Below, one piece after another: positions 12,301 through 27,300 of a stretch of 64,000 bases of DNA (positions are counted from its first letter, which is position 1; every line of letters starts with the position of its first letter). The stretch lies in the NCBI RefSeq assembly GCF_932526225.1, contig NC_064034.1, positions 21,541,747 to 21,605,746 of the forward strand, written 5' to 3'. The notes under the pieces were generated by a model. That model saw nothing but the letters and a program-made list of their open reading frames with translations, did no database searches and was not told where the DNA came from. Both the position numbers and the translations under genes were made by a program. The stretch comes from Nematostella vectensis. Lineage: Eukaryota > Cnidaria > Anthozoa > Actiniaria > Edwardsiidae.

Positions 12301-15300
12301 TCTATAACCAACCCACCACTATACAAGCCCTCCAATACACCCCTCTATAACCAACCCACCACTATACAAGCCCTTCAACCCACCCCTCTATAACCAACCC
12401 ACCACTATACAAGCCCTCCAATCCACCCCTCTATAACCAACCCACCACTATACAAGCCCTCCTATCCACCCCTCTATAACCAACCCAGTACTATACAAGC
12501 CCTCCAATCCACCCCTCTATAACCAACCCACCACTATACAAGCCCTCCAATCCACCCCTCTATAACCAACCCAGCACTATACAAGCCCTACAATCCACCC
12601 CTCTATAACCAACCCACCACTATACAAGCCCTCCAATCCACCCCTCTATAACCAACCCACCACTATACAAGCCCTCCAATCCACCCCTCTATAACCAACC
12701 CAGCACTATACAAGCCCTCCAATCTACCCCTCTATAACCAACCCAGCACTATACAAGCCCTCCAGCACATCCCTCTATAACCAACCCACCACTATACAAA
12801 CCCTCCAATACACCCCTCTATAACCAACCCAGCACTATACAAGCCCTCCAATCCATCCCTCTATAACTAACCCAGCACTATACAAGCCCTCCAGCACATC
12901 CCTCTATAGCCAACCCACCACTATACAAACCCTCCAATACACCCCTCTATAACCAACCCACCACTATACAAGCCCTTCAATCCATCCCTCTATAACCAAC
13001 CCACCACTATACAAGCCCTCCAATCCACCCCTCTATAACCAACCCTGCACTATACAAGCCCTCCAATCCACCCCTCTATAACCAACCCAGCACTATACAA
13101 GCCCTCCAATCCACCCCTCTATAACCAACCCAGCACTATACAAGCCCTCCAATCCACCCCTCTATAACTAACCCAGCACTATACAAGCCCTCAAATCCAC
13201 CCCTTTATAACCAACCTAGCACTATACAAGCCCTACAATACACCCCTCTATAACCAACCCACCACTATACAAGCCCTCCAATACACCCCTCTATAACCAA
13301 CCCACCACTATACAAGCCCTACAATCCACCCCTCTATAACCAACCCCCCACTATACAAGCCCTCCAATCCACCCTCTATAACCAACCCTGCACTATACAA
13401 GCCCTCCAATCCACCCCTCTATAACCAACCCACCACTATACAAGCCCTCCAATCCACCCCTCTATAACCAACCCACCACTATACAAGCCCTCCAATCCAC
13501 CCCTCTATAACCAGCCCAGCACTATACAAGCCCTCCAATCCACCCTCTATAACCAACCCAGCACTATACAAGCCCTTCAATACACCCCTTTATAACCAAC
13601 CTAGCACTATACAAGCCCTCCAATACATCCCTTTATAACCAACCTAGCACTATACAAGCCCTCCAATACACCCCTCTATAACCAACCCACCACTATACAA
13701 GCCCTCCAATACACCCCTCTATAACCAACCCACCACTATACAAGCCCTCCAATACACCCCTCTATAACCAACCCACCACTATACAAGCCCTTCAACCCAC
13801 CCCTCTATAACCAACCCACCACTATACAAGCCCTCCAATCCACCAGAGAATGGTCAGCGGCGCCAACATGGCTGCCACGGTGTTTCTGTGTCTCTGTTTA
13901 AACGATTAGTAGTAATTTGTACAAGCGACCTTGACCAATTATGTGGCCTTCGAACCTTTGCTTGGCTCAGACACTGAGGTTTATGTACTATTTCACCAAG
14001 TTCATGACCCTTTGGTGGCCTAGTAATCGTCAGTTTGTTGGTGTGCTCGATGGGGAACTCGTTGGCAGCCATGCTGAATCAACAAATTCATCATCCCCGA
14101 GTAGACTTGTCTACAGCAGCGCCTATCTCAAGTCAATAAGCAAGACTCAAAAGAAGCAAGTGCTCCCCAAAGATCTGTGGCAGGAGCTCAACTCCCTTGG
14201 AATTAGGAAACCATTTAGATCGAAACGAAAGCGACGGCCATTAAATTCCGGTCACCCTGTGTTGGACTCAACAGGAATCCCGCCTTTGTCTGAGACATCT
14301 GCGGCGCCCCCTAGTCAAACTGGAGTTGGCATCGACTACTCGGGAAATGTACCGGCTAAACCGTCTATACCCAACATCATGATTTGTAATCTTCGCTCCT
14401 TAGCCCCAAAAGTGGAGGAACTCGAGTGCGTAATGGAGCATAACGGCGTTGATATTGCCTGCATTACGGAAACGTGGCTGTCTGATGAGATCTCTGATTC
14501 CCAAGTGTCCCTGAAGGATTTTACACTCTTTCGGAAAGATCGCCCATCTCACGCTGGTGGAATAGCAGCCTATATTAGATCCGTTATTCCCTGTGTACGG
14601 TTGTCGGAGGCTGAACTCTCAGGTGCTGTTTCGGAGACAATGTGGATCCACGTCAAACCATTCCGGCTTCCTAGATCGGTGTCCACCATTCTCATAGGAG
14701 TCATATATCACCCTCCTCATGCATCTGCGGAGGATAATAACATGTTGTATTCACATGTTCAGGAGACTGTTGACCGTTTTTTGCGGTCTCACCCTGAAGC
14801 TTTGGTTTGTGTGACTGGTGACTTTAATCCTACATCGACCAAAATTTCACCTGTGCCGTTCAAGAGATCCGCCAGCCTCACCCAAACTGTGAATGTCTTA
14901 ACCCGCGATACTGGGACACTGGATTGGTGCCTGACTAACAACCCTAAATGCCTCCAAGTTCCCAAACAGCTCCCAAAAATTGGCCGCAGCGATCATTACG
15001 GCGTTCTTATTCAACAAGCCCCGCCAAGTCAAAAGGGTGTCAAATGCACGATAACCAAACGAGACACGAGGGACAGCGCCATGCGGGGGTTTGGAAGTTG
15101 GATTACGTCATTTTCTTGGGATGAGGTATATTGTCTCGACAATTGCAAGGAAAAGTTCGAACTTTTCTATCAGATCTTGTCAGATGCGATAAACCAATTC
15201 CTGCCACTCAAGACGTTCCGCGTCCATTCCACGGACAAGCCTTGGATTTCGACAAAAACAAAATCCTTTGTCGCCCGAAGACAGCATGCCCTTGTGCGGT

Positions 15301-18300
15301 ATGGAAAGGACTCTCCAGCATTCAAAATGTGGAGGAATAAAGTTCAAAAGGCTATTTCATCTGCCAAAAAGTCCTTCTATAATAGCAAGGTCAAAAATCT
15401 TAAGGAGTCCAGTGTAGGGAAGTGGTGGAAGGAGATAAAGAATCTTTCTGGAGTTTCTGATGATTCTGGGCAGTGGTACCTCCAACTGGTTGATGGTCTG
15501 ATTATTGACTCCGTTGACTCCCTGTGTGACAAGATCAATGACTTTTTTGTAAGTCTCACCTCGGGTTTCACCCCCCTGGCACAGTCGGATGTTAAAGAAA
15601 TTATTGTGGATTCTGTACCTCCAGACCTGCTTGCAACGCCATGGGAAGCAGAATTAGCGCTCCGCGGGATCAAAGTAAAAAAAGCCCCTGGCCCGGACGG
15701 TCTCCCGAACATAATCTTAAAGGAGTTTGCTCATGAGCTTGGTCCCGTTGTTAGTGACATTTACAACGCGTCATTGGTTGAGGGATCGCTCCCTTCCCTG
15801 CTGAAAAGTGCAATTGTAAAACCCCTTCCCAAGCAGAAACCCACTAAGTCTGTAGAAAAAGACATTAGACCAGTTTCTTTAACAAGTCAAGTTGCTAAAA
15901 TAATGGAAAGTTTCACCTTGTCCCGGATTACGCCCTCATTAACTAGTAAACTTGACCCCAAACAGTTCGCCCTTGCAGGTAGATCAACTTCTCAAGCGTT
16001 AGTCTATTTATTACATCTCGCATTAGAAGCGCTGGATAATGGCAACTGTTCGCTAAGATTCTTTTTTGCAGACTTCAAAAAGGGCTTTGATATTATTGAT
16101 CATCGTATCTTGCTAAGTAAGCTTGCTAGCTATGGGTTACACCCCTCCTTAGTCAGGTGGGTTGCCGCTTTTCTTCAGGGAAGGTCACAGAGTGTCCAAA
16201 TTGCTAACTCGTCATCAGCTTGTAAATCCCCAAATGGTGGAATTCCTCAGGGAACCAAATTGAGCCCCATTTTATTTGCAGTTATGGTAGATGATCTAGT
16301 GCGCGCCTGGGGTCCTAGGGTGAAATACGTTGATGACTTATCTATTCTAGAAATAATTCCTCGCAACGCTCCATCTGTCATGAGACATATGGTAAATAAT
16401 GTCAACAATTTCGCACAAAATAATAACATGCTGTTAAATCCTAGTAAGTGCAAGGAGATGCGGGTTGATTTTTTACAGTACAATAGTTCTCAGTGCCAAC
16501 CAATAGCGGTCGGCGGTTCCGTTATTGAGTCAGTCACCAGTTTCAAGCTTCTCGGTGTGTATATCTCTTCGGACCTTAGTTGGTCATCGCACTGTGACTA
16601 TGTGATCAAAAAGTCAAACCGTCGTCTCTATGCACTCAGAAAACTAAAATCATGTGGTGTCCCAGAAAGGTGTCTGTATACTGTTCTCTTATAAGGTCCA
16701 TCTTAGAGTATGCCTGCGTTGTCTTTTCCAACCTTCCGCAATACCTATGTGCTGCCTTAGAAAGAATTCAAAAAAGATCTCTAGGAATAATTTTCGGTAG
16801 TGGCCTTAGCTACGAGGACGCCCTCGAACGCGCATGCTTGTCTTCTTTAGAGGCGCGGCGTCACAATGTGTGCAAAAAATTCATAAGCAATATCAAACAG
16901 GGGAGCGTCTTATACCCCCTAGTGTCAAGCAGACTTATATCCTCCAATTCGTCATACTCCCTAAGATCTAAGCGCGCACATAGTGTGGTTCCGGGTCGAA
17001 CGGACCGTTTTTCCAAATTCGTCTCAGCGCAATATGCTGGGGATTTAATGTTATTATGAATTATGTATGGTGTAATGTATTTTGTAGTTAGCTGACCCCA
17101 CCGGTAATTCAGTTGTAAAAGAACTGCAAACGGTTGAAATAAACGAGCATTATTATTATTATTATTATTACCCCTCTATAACCAACCCACCACTGTACAA
17201 GCCCTCCTATCCACCCCTCTATAACCAACCCACCACTATACAAGCCCTCCAATCCACCCCTCTATAACCAACCCACCACTATTCAAGCCCTACAATACAC
17301 CCCTCTATAACCAACCCAGCACTATACAAGCCCTTCAATCCACCCCTCTATAACTAACCCAGTACTATACAAGCCCTCCAATCCACCCCTCTATAACTAA
17401 CCCACCACTATACAAGCCCTCCAATCCACCCCTCTATAACCAACCCAGCACTATACAAGCCCTCCAATCCACCCCTCTATAACCAACCCACCACTATACA
17501 AGCCCTCCAATCCACCCCTCTATAACCAACCCAGCACTATACAAGCCCTACAATCCACCCCTCTATAACCAACCCACCACTATACAAGCCCTCCAATCCA
17601 CCCCTCTATAACCAACCCACCACTATACAAGCCCTCCAATCCACCCCTCTATAACCAACCCAGCACTATACAAGCCCTCCAGCACATCCCTCTATAACCA
17701 ACCCACCACTATACAAACGCTCCAATACACCCCTCTATAACCAACCCAGCACTATACAAGCCCTCCAATCCATCCCTCTGTAACTAACCCAGCACTATAC
17801 AAGCCCTCCAGCACATCCCTCTATAACCAACCCACCACTATACAAACCCTCCAATACACCCCTCTATAACCAACCCACCACTATACAAGCCCTTCAATCC
17901 ATCCCTCTATAACTAACCCAGCACTATACAAGCCCTCCAATCCACCCCTCTATAACCAACCCAGCACTATACAAGCCCTCCAATCCACTCCTCTATAACC
18001 AACCCAGCACTATACAAACCCTCCAATACACCCCTCTATAACCAACCCAGTACTATACAAGCCCTTCAATCCATCCCTCTATAACTAACCCAGCACTATA
18101 CAAGCCCTCCAATCCACCCCTCTATAACCAACCCAGCACTATACAAGCCCTCCAGCACATCCCTCTATAACCAACCCACCACTATACAAACCCTCCAATA
18201 CACCCCTCTATAACCAACCCACCACTATACAAGCCCTTCAATCCATCCCTCTATAACTAACCCAGCACTATACAAGCCCTCCAATCCACCCCTCTATAAC

Positions 18301-21300
18301 CAACCCAGCACTATACAAGCCCTCCAATCCACACCTCTATAACCAACCCAGCACTATACAAGCCCTTCAATCCACCCCTTTATAACCAACCCACCACTAT
18401 ACAAGCCCTCCAATCCACCCCTCTATAACCAACCCAGTACTATACAAGCCCTTCAATCCATCCCTCTATAACCAACCCAGTACTATACAAGCCCTCCAAT
18501 CCACTCCTCTATAACCAACCCAGCACTATACAAACCCTCCAATACACCCCTCTATAACCAACCCAGTACTATACAAGCCCTTCAATCCATCCCTCTATAA
18601 CCAACCCAGCACTATACAAGCCCTCCAGCACATCCCTCTATAACCAACCCACCACTATACAAACCCTCCAATACACCCCTCTATAACCAACCCAGCACTA
18701 TACAAGCCCTTCAATCCATCCCTCTATAACTAACCCAGCACTATACAAGCCCTCCAATCCACCCCTCTATAACCAGCCCACCACTATACAAGCCCTCCAA
18801 TCCACCCCTCTATAACCAACCCACCACTATACAAGCCCTCCTATCCACCCCTCTATAACCAACCCACCACTATACAAGCCCTACAATCCACCCCTTTATA
18901 AACAACCCAGCACAATACAAGCTCTTCAATACACCCCTTTATAAACAACCCAGCACTATACAAGCCCTACAATACACCCCTTTATAAACAACCCAGCACT
19001 ATACAAGCCCTTCAATCCACCCCTCTATAACCAACCCACCACTATACAAGCCCTACAATCCACCCCTTTATAAACAACCCACCACTATACAAGCCCTCCT
19101 ATCCACCCCTCTATAACCAACCCACCACTATACAAGCCCTACAATCCACCCCTTTATAAACAACCCAGCACAATACAAGCTCTTCAATACACCCCTTTAT
19201 AAACAACCCAGCACTATACAAGCCCTACAATACACCCCTTTATAAACAACCCAGCACTATACAAGCCCTTCAATCCACCCCTCTATAACCAACCCACCAC
19301 TATACAAGCCCTCCAATCCACCCTCTATCACCAACCCAGCACTATACAAGCCCTTCAATACACCCCTTTATAACCAACCCAGCACAATACAAGCCCTTCA
19401 ATACACCCCTCTATAACCAACCCAGCACTATACAAGCCCTCAAAATACATCCCTTTATACCCAACCCAGCACTATACAAGATTTCCAATCCACCCTCTAT
19501 AACCAACCCACCACTATACAAGCCCTTCAATACACCCCTTTATAACCAACCCAGCACAATACAAGCCCTCCAATCCACCCCTCTATAACCAACCCACCAC
19601 TATACAAGCCCTCCAATACACCCCTCTATAACCAACCCAGCACTATACAAGCCCTCCAATACATCCCTTTATAAACAACCCAGCACAATACAAGCCCTCC
19701 AATACATCCCTCTATAACCAACCCAGCACTATACAAGCCCTCCAATACATCCCTCTATAACCAACCCACCACTATACAAGCCCTTCAATCCACCCTCTAT
19801 AAGCAACCCAGCACTATACAAGCCCTCCAATACACCCCTCTATAACCAACCCACCACTATACAAGCCCTCCAATACACCCCTCTATAACCAACCCAGCAC
19901 TATACAAGATTTCCAATCCACCCTCTATAACCAACCCACCACTATACAAGCCCTTCAATACACCCCTTTATAACCAACCCAGCACAATACAAGCCCTCCA
20001 ATCCACCCCTCTATAACCAACCCACCACTATACAAGCCCTCCAATACACCCCTCTATAACCAACCCAGCACTATACAAGCCCTCCAATACATCCCTTTAT
20101 AAACAACCCAGCACAATACAAGCCCTCCAATACATCCCTCTATAACCAACCCAGCACTATACAAGCCCTTCAATCCACCCTCTATAAGCAACCCAGCACT
20201 ATACAAGCCCTCCAATACACCCCTCTATAACCAACCCACCACTATACAAGCCCTCCAATCCACCCCTCTATAACCAACCCACCACTATACAAGCCCTCCA
20301 ATCCACCCCTCTATAACCAACCCACCACTATACAAGCCCTTCAATCCACCCCTCTATAACCAACCCACCACTATTCAAGCCCTACAATACACCCCTCTAT
20401 AACCAACCCACCACTATACAAGCCCTCCAATACACCCCTCTATAACCAACCCAGCACTATACAAGCCCTCCAATACATCCCTTTATAAACAACCCAGCAC
20501 TATACAAGCCCTTCAATACATCCCTTTATAAACAACCCAGCACTATACAAGACCTCCCATACATCCCTTTATAAGCAACCCAGCACTATACAAGCCCTCC
20601 AATCCACCCCTCTATAACCAACCCAGCACTATACAAGCCCTCCAATACACCCCTCTATAACCAACCCACCACTATACAAACCCTCCAATACACCCCTCTA
20701 TAACCAACCCAGCACTATACAAGCCCTTCAATCCATCCCTCTATAACTAACCCAGCACTATACAAGCCCTCCAATCCACCCTCTATAACCAACCCAGCAC
20801 TATACAAGCCCTTCAATACACCCCTCTATAACCAACCCAGCACAATACAATCCCTCCAATCCACCCCTCTATAACCAACCCACCACTATACAAGCCCTCC
20901 AATCCACCCCTCTATAACCAACCCACCACTATACAAGCCCTCCTATCCACCCCTCTATAACCAACCCACCACTATACAAGCCCTACAATCCACCCCTTTA
21001 TAAACAACCCAGCACAATACAAGCTCTTCAATACACCCCTTTATAAACAACCCAGCACTATACAAGCCCTACAATACACCCCTTTATAAACAACCCAGCA
21101 CTATACAAGCCCTTCAATCCACCCCTCTATAACCAACCCACCACTATACAAGCCCTCCAATCCACCCTCTATCACCAACCCAGCACTATACAAGCCCTTC
21201 AATACACCCCTTTATAACCAACCCAGCACTATACAAGACCTCCCATACATCCCTTTATAAGCAACCCAGCACTATACAAGCCCTCCAATACACCCCTCTA

Positions 21301-24300
21301 TAACCAACCCACCACTATACAAGCCCTTCAATACACCCCTTTATAACCAACCCAGCACAATACAAGCCCTCCAATCCACACCTCTATAACTAACCCACCA
21401 CTATACAAGCCCTTCAATACACCCCTTTATAACCAACCCAGCACAATACAAGCCCTTCAATACACCCCTCTATAACCAACCCAGCACTATACAAGCCCTC
21501 AAAATACATCCCTTTATACCCAACCCAGCACTATACAAGATTTCCAATCCACCCTCTATAACCAACCCACCACTATACAAGCCCTTCAATACACCCCTTT
21601 ATAACCAACCCAGCACAATACAAGCCCTCCAATCCACCCCTCTATAACCAACCCACCACTTTACAAGCCCTCCAATACACCCCTCTTTAACCAACCCAGC
21701 ACTATACAAGCCCTCCAATACATCCCTTTATAAACAACCCAGCACAAGACAAGCCCTCCAATACATCCCTCTATAACCAACCCAGCACTATACAAGCCCT
21801 TCAATCCACCCTCTATAAGCAACCCAGCACTATACAAGCCCTCCAATACACCCCTCTATAACCAACCCACCACTATACAAGCCCTCCAGTCCACCCCTCT
21901 ATAACCAACCCACCACTATACAAGCCCTCCAATCCACCCCTCTATAACCAACCCACCACTATACAAGCCCTTCAATCCACCCCTCTATAACCAACCCACC
22001 ACTATTCAAGCCCTACAATACACCCCTCTATAACCAACCCACCACTATACAAGCCCTCCTATCCACCCCTTTATAAACAACCCAGCACTATACAAGCCCT
22101 CCAATCCACACCTCTATAACTAACCCACCACTATACAAGTCCTCCAATCCACCCCTCTATAACTAACCCACCACTATACAAGCCCTTCAATCCACACCTC
22201 TATAACTAACCCACCACTATACAAGCCCTCGAATCCACCCCTCTATAACCAACCCACCACTATACAAGCCCTCCTATCCATGTTCCAACACAAACATGAA
22301 ACACGAAAGACTGTTATACAGAATTTTCAAATGTAAACAATAACATAGGAGTGGCTGACCAACATCCTTTAATTGCAGCTGTGCTACCAGTAACCTGAAG
22401 AAGTGCTCCCTGGAGCTTGGGGGGAAATCGCCGTTGATCATCTTCAGTGACTGTGACATGGAGAGGGCAGTCAGGCAGGGAATGATGGCATGTCTCTTCA
22501 ACAAAGGAGAAAACTGCATTGCTGCTGGTAAGTCCTTGGTGTCTAATCCACTTATATAGCAGGGTCAAAATGATGGTTGAGGGCTTTCATAGAAAGTGCT
22601 CAATACTCGAAAGTAGAGCGGTGTATAGTGTTGGTTTGAGAAAAATACAAACTACATAGGTTTCCCTACAGGTCTGTTTCGTGGTTGCCCACTCATCAGG
22701 GGATTTAATGAGAATATTCCTACCATCGTATATATACTATTAACATTGAAAAATTGAAACGAAGAATATTCCCCTACCATCTCGCAGTGATTACCTCCAA
22801 CGCCTTGTTGAAAAAACCGAACACTTTTTACGCCGAATGCGCTGGAAAGCACACTTCTTCCTAAACACAGACACCGCCTCGACCTCCAAAGAAACCTATG
22901 GATTCCGCTCAACCAAAAATCCGCCTCCTGTAGAAGAACTGAAAGAGTTCGAAGAAGACATGTTAAAAATGATCCAGTCAGTAAAATTCAAGAACCTGAA
23001 CACTCCTTTCCTGGGCAAGCTAAAAGAAGACACCGACAACATTAAAAAAGAACCTAAACTACTGATCCCCGCAGATAAAACCACAAACTTCTACAAACTA
23101 GAGCCAGCTACCTACAAGAATCTCCTAGAAAAAGAGATAAACAAGTCCTACAAAAAAGCACCCTCCGAAACAACGCAATCTGTCCACAAGAAAAACAAAG
23201 AGATCGCTACAAAACTGGATTTAGACGATAGAATGGACACCACAGCCAACAAGCAAGCCTTCATAACTCTCAAAGACCATAAGCCGAACTTCGCTAACAA
23301 ACCTACCTGCAGACTCATCAACCCCACAAAACCCGAAATCGGAAAAATCAGCAAAAAGATCCTCGACCGTATCAATAGCGTAATTGCAAAGAAACGAAAC
23401 TTCAACCAATGGAAAAGCACTAAAGCCGTCATTGACTGGTTCAAGGCTGCCGAAAACAAACACCAACTCAACTTCATCTGTTTTGACATTGTAGAATTCT
23501 ACCCATCTATCAGCCAAGACCTACTATCAAGAGCACTCGACTTCGCCTCCAACTATGACGAAATCACCCCTGATGAAAAAGAGATCATAACCCACTCCAA
23601 GAGCTCCTTTCTGGTCCACAACCAAACACCCTGGCAGAAGAAAGGCAACACGATATTTGATGTTACGATGGGGAGCTTCGATGGCGCAGAAACCTGTGAA
23701 CTTGTAGGCAACTTCCTTCTCTCCCAACTTCAGGACCTCAATATGAACGTAGGACTCTACCGCGACGACGGACTAGCCATCACCAACGCCACACCCAGAG
23801 CCACCGAAAACCTAAAAAAGGAACTATGCCGCATCTTCAACAACAACGAACTCCGAATCACCATTGAGGCAAACAAACAAGTTGTCAATTTCCTAGACGT
23901 CACCCTTGACCTAAAACGTAATGCACACCAGCCTTATACAAAGCCGAACTCCTCGCTACAATATGTCCACCGTGAGAGCAACCACCCGCCCTCCATCACC
24001 AAGAACATCCCTGCTGGTATCAACAGACGCCTATCTGCCCTATCTTCAGACCAAGCCTCCTTTGACCAGACCGCGCCACCTTACCAGAAAGCACTCGACG
24101 ATAGCGGATACAACTACACGCTACGCTACGAACCCAACACCGTAACCAACCGTAAAACCCGCAAACGCAACAACATCCTATGGTACAACCCGCCCTTCAG
24201 CAAGAACACCAGCACCAACATCGGCCACAGATTCCTCACCCTGATAGACAAGCACTTCCCGAAAGACAACCACCTCCGTAAAATCTTCAACAGAAACACC

Positions 24301-27300
24301 ATCAAAATCAGTTACAGCTGCATGAACAACACCAAACAGATCATCGACAACCACAACAAGCGCATCATCACCGCATCGTCGGCTACCGAGATCGCCAGCT
24401 CCGCCCCTACCACTACCAACAACAAGACATGCAACTGCCGACAGAAAGACACCTGCCCTCTAGACGGAAACTGCCTACAGACATATGTCATCTACCAAGC
24501 TACCGTAACTCGAAAAGACAACAACACCTCGGAAACATACGTCGGGCTCACTGAAAACAGCTTCAAGACCAGGTACAGAAACCACACCGCATCATTCCGA
24601 CACGCCAAACACAGAAACTCCACCGAACTCAGCAAACACGTCTGGACTCTCAAGGACAACATGATCAAGTACTTTATTTCATGGCGCATTCTTTCTTCCC
24701 ACTCCGCCTACAACAGTACCACTAAGCGTTGCAACCTCTGCCTCAAGGAAAAGCTGACGATCATCTGCCAACCCAAACTATCAACTCTAAATAAACGCAA
24801 TGAACTCGTGTCCTCGTGCCGCCACAGAAACAAAGCCCTGCTACGAAACAATTAGAACTGTTAATCCCGTCACCGTTAAATTTTCGCGCTATCAATTTTT
24901 CACACGTTCCGCACTGTTAGTTTTCGCCCCGCATATTTAATGTAACTCGCTATTGTTCCTCTTACCTCCTTAGCTAAAAATATCAGTCTATTATTATGTA
25001 AATTTCAATGTTAATAGTATATATACGATGGTAGGAATATTCTCATTAAATCCCCTGATGAGTGGGCAACCACGAAACAGACCTGTAGGGAAACCTATGT
25101 AGTTTGTATTTTTCTCAAACCAACACTATATATAGCAGGGTCTATACATGGCACTGGTGTTATGGCATTGATGGTCCAAACATGGCACTGGTGTTATGGC
25201 ATTGATGGTCCAAACATGGCATTGGTGTTATGGCACTGATGTTCCAAACATGGCACTGGTGGACACTGGTGGACAATGGTCCAAACATGGCATTGGTGTT
25301 ATGGCATTGATGGTCCAGACATGGCACTGGTGTTATGGCACTGATGGTCCAAACATGGCATTGGTGTTATGGCACTGATGGTTCAAACATGGCACTGGTG
25401 GTCCAAACATGGCACTGGTGGTCCAGACATGGCACTGATGGTCCAGACATGGCATTGGTGTTATGGCACTGATGGTTCAAACATGGCACTGGTGGACACT
25501 GGTCCAAACATGGCACTGGTGTTGTGGCCCTGATGGTCCAAACATGGCATTGGTGTTGTGGCACTGATGGTCCAGACATGGCACTGGTGGACACTGGTCC
25601 AAACATGGCACTGGTGGACACTGGTCCAAACATGGCACTGGTGTTGTGGCCCTGATGGTCCAGACATGGCATTGGTGTTATGGCACTGATGGTCCAAACA
25701 TGGCATTGGTGTTGTGGCATTGATGGTCCAAACATGGCATTGGTGTTATGGCACTGATGGTCCAAACATGGCACTGGTGTTGTGGCCCTGATGGTCCAGA
25801 CATGGCATTGGTGTTATGGCACTGATGGTCCAAACATGGCACTGGTGTTATGGCACTGATGGTCCAGACATGGCATTGGTGTTATAGCATTGATGGTCCA
25901 GACATGGCACTGGTGTTATGGCACTGATTGTCCAAACATGGCACTGGTGGTCCAGACATGGCATTGGTGTTATGGCATTGATGGTCCAAACATGGCATTG
26001 GTGTTATGGCACTGATGGTCCAAACATGGCACTGGTGTTATGGCACTGATGGTCCAGACATGGCATTGGTGTTATGGCACTGATGGTCCAGACATGGCAT
26101 TGGTGTTATGGCACTGATGGTCCAAACATGGCATTGGTGTTATGGCATTGATGGTCCAGACATGGCATTGGTGTTATGGCACTGATGGTCCAAACATGGC
26201 ACTGGTGGTCCAGACATGGCATTGGTGTTATGGCATTGATGGTCCAAACATGGCATTGGTGTTATGGCACTGATGGTCCAAACATGGCACTGGTGTTATG
26301 GCACTGATGGTCCAGACATGGCATTGGTGTTATGGCACTGATGGTTCAAACATGGCACTGGTGGTCCAAACATGGCATTGGTGTTATGGCATTGATGGTT
26401 CAGACATGGCACTGGTGGTCCAAACATGGCATTGGTGTTATGGCACTGATGGTCCAGACATGGCATTGGTGTTATGGCACTGATGGTCCAAACATGGCAC
26501 TGGTGTTATGGCACTGATGGTCCAAACATGGCATTGGTGTTATGGCATTGATGGTTCAGACATGGCACTGGTGGTCCAAACATGGCATTGGTGGTCCAGA
26601 CATGGCACTGGTGGTCCAAACATGGCATTGGTGTTATGGCACTGATGGTCCAGACATGGCATTGGTGTTATGGCACTGATGGTCCAAACATGGCATTGGT
26701 GTTATGGCACTGATGGTTCAAACATGGCATTGGTGTTATGGCACTGATGGTCCAGACATGGCATTGGTGTTATGGCATTGATGGTTCAGACATGGCACTG
26801 GTGGTCCAAACATGGCACTGGTGTTATGGCATTGATGGTTCAAACATGGCATTGGTGTTATTGTATTGATGGTCTATACATGGCACTGGTGTTATGGCAT
26901 TGATGGTCCAGACATGGCATTGGTGTTATGGCACTGATGGTCCAGACATGGCACTGGTGGACACTGGTCCAAACATGGCACTGGTGTTATGGCATTGATG
27001 GTTCAGACATGGCATTGGTGTTATGGCATTGATGGTTCAGACATGGCATTGGTGTTGTGGCATTGATGGTCCAAACATGGCATTGGTGTTATGGCACTGA
27101 TGGTCCAGACATGGCATTGGTGTTATGGCACTGATGGTTCAAACATGGCACTGGTGTTATGGCACTGATGGTCCAGACATGGCATTGGTGTTATGGCACT
27201 GATGGTTCAAACATGGCATTGGTGTTATGGCACTGATGGTCCAGACATGGCACTGGTGGACACTGGTCCAAACATGGCACTGGTGTTATGGCATTGATGG

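Larger units (their letters stand above)
22567..25128 (+). mobile_element. Penelope-like retroelement with inverted terminal repeats and hammerhead ribozymes
   Basis: The element lies in ALDH1L intron 18, 39 bp after the exon 18 donor. About 128-bp terminal repeats lie in inverted orientation at 22624-22752 and 25003-25131. A 57-bp stretch of non-repeated sequence (22567-22623) precedes the left one. Between them is a reverse transcriptase/GIY-YIG ORF. Each terminal repeat contains a hammerhead ribozyme. Penelope-like elements are known to carry such ribozymes in their pseudo-LTRs, in direct or inverted arrangement. The open frame runs upstream of its first ATG right into the left inverted repeat, suggesting the sense 5' end was replaced by an inverted terminal segment during insertion. 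Confidence 0.93.
22553..25142 (+). repeat. 14-bp target-site duplication bracketing the Penelope-like element
   Basis: TATATAGCAGGGTC is present at 22553-22566 and again at 25129-25142, immediately outside the element. The sequences beyond each copy do not match. This defines the insertion limits. Confidence 0.85.

Noticed and set aside
9056-22279. Resemblance to a CRISPR array
   Set aside because: There are no unique spacers; the whole 43-bp unit is repeated. The context is a eukaryotic intron and there are no cas genes.
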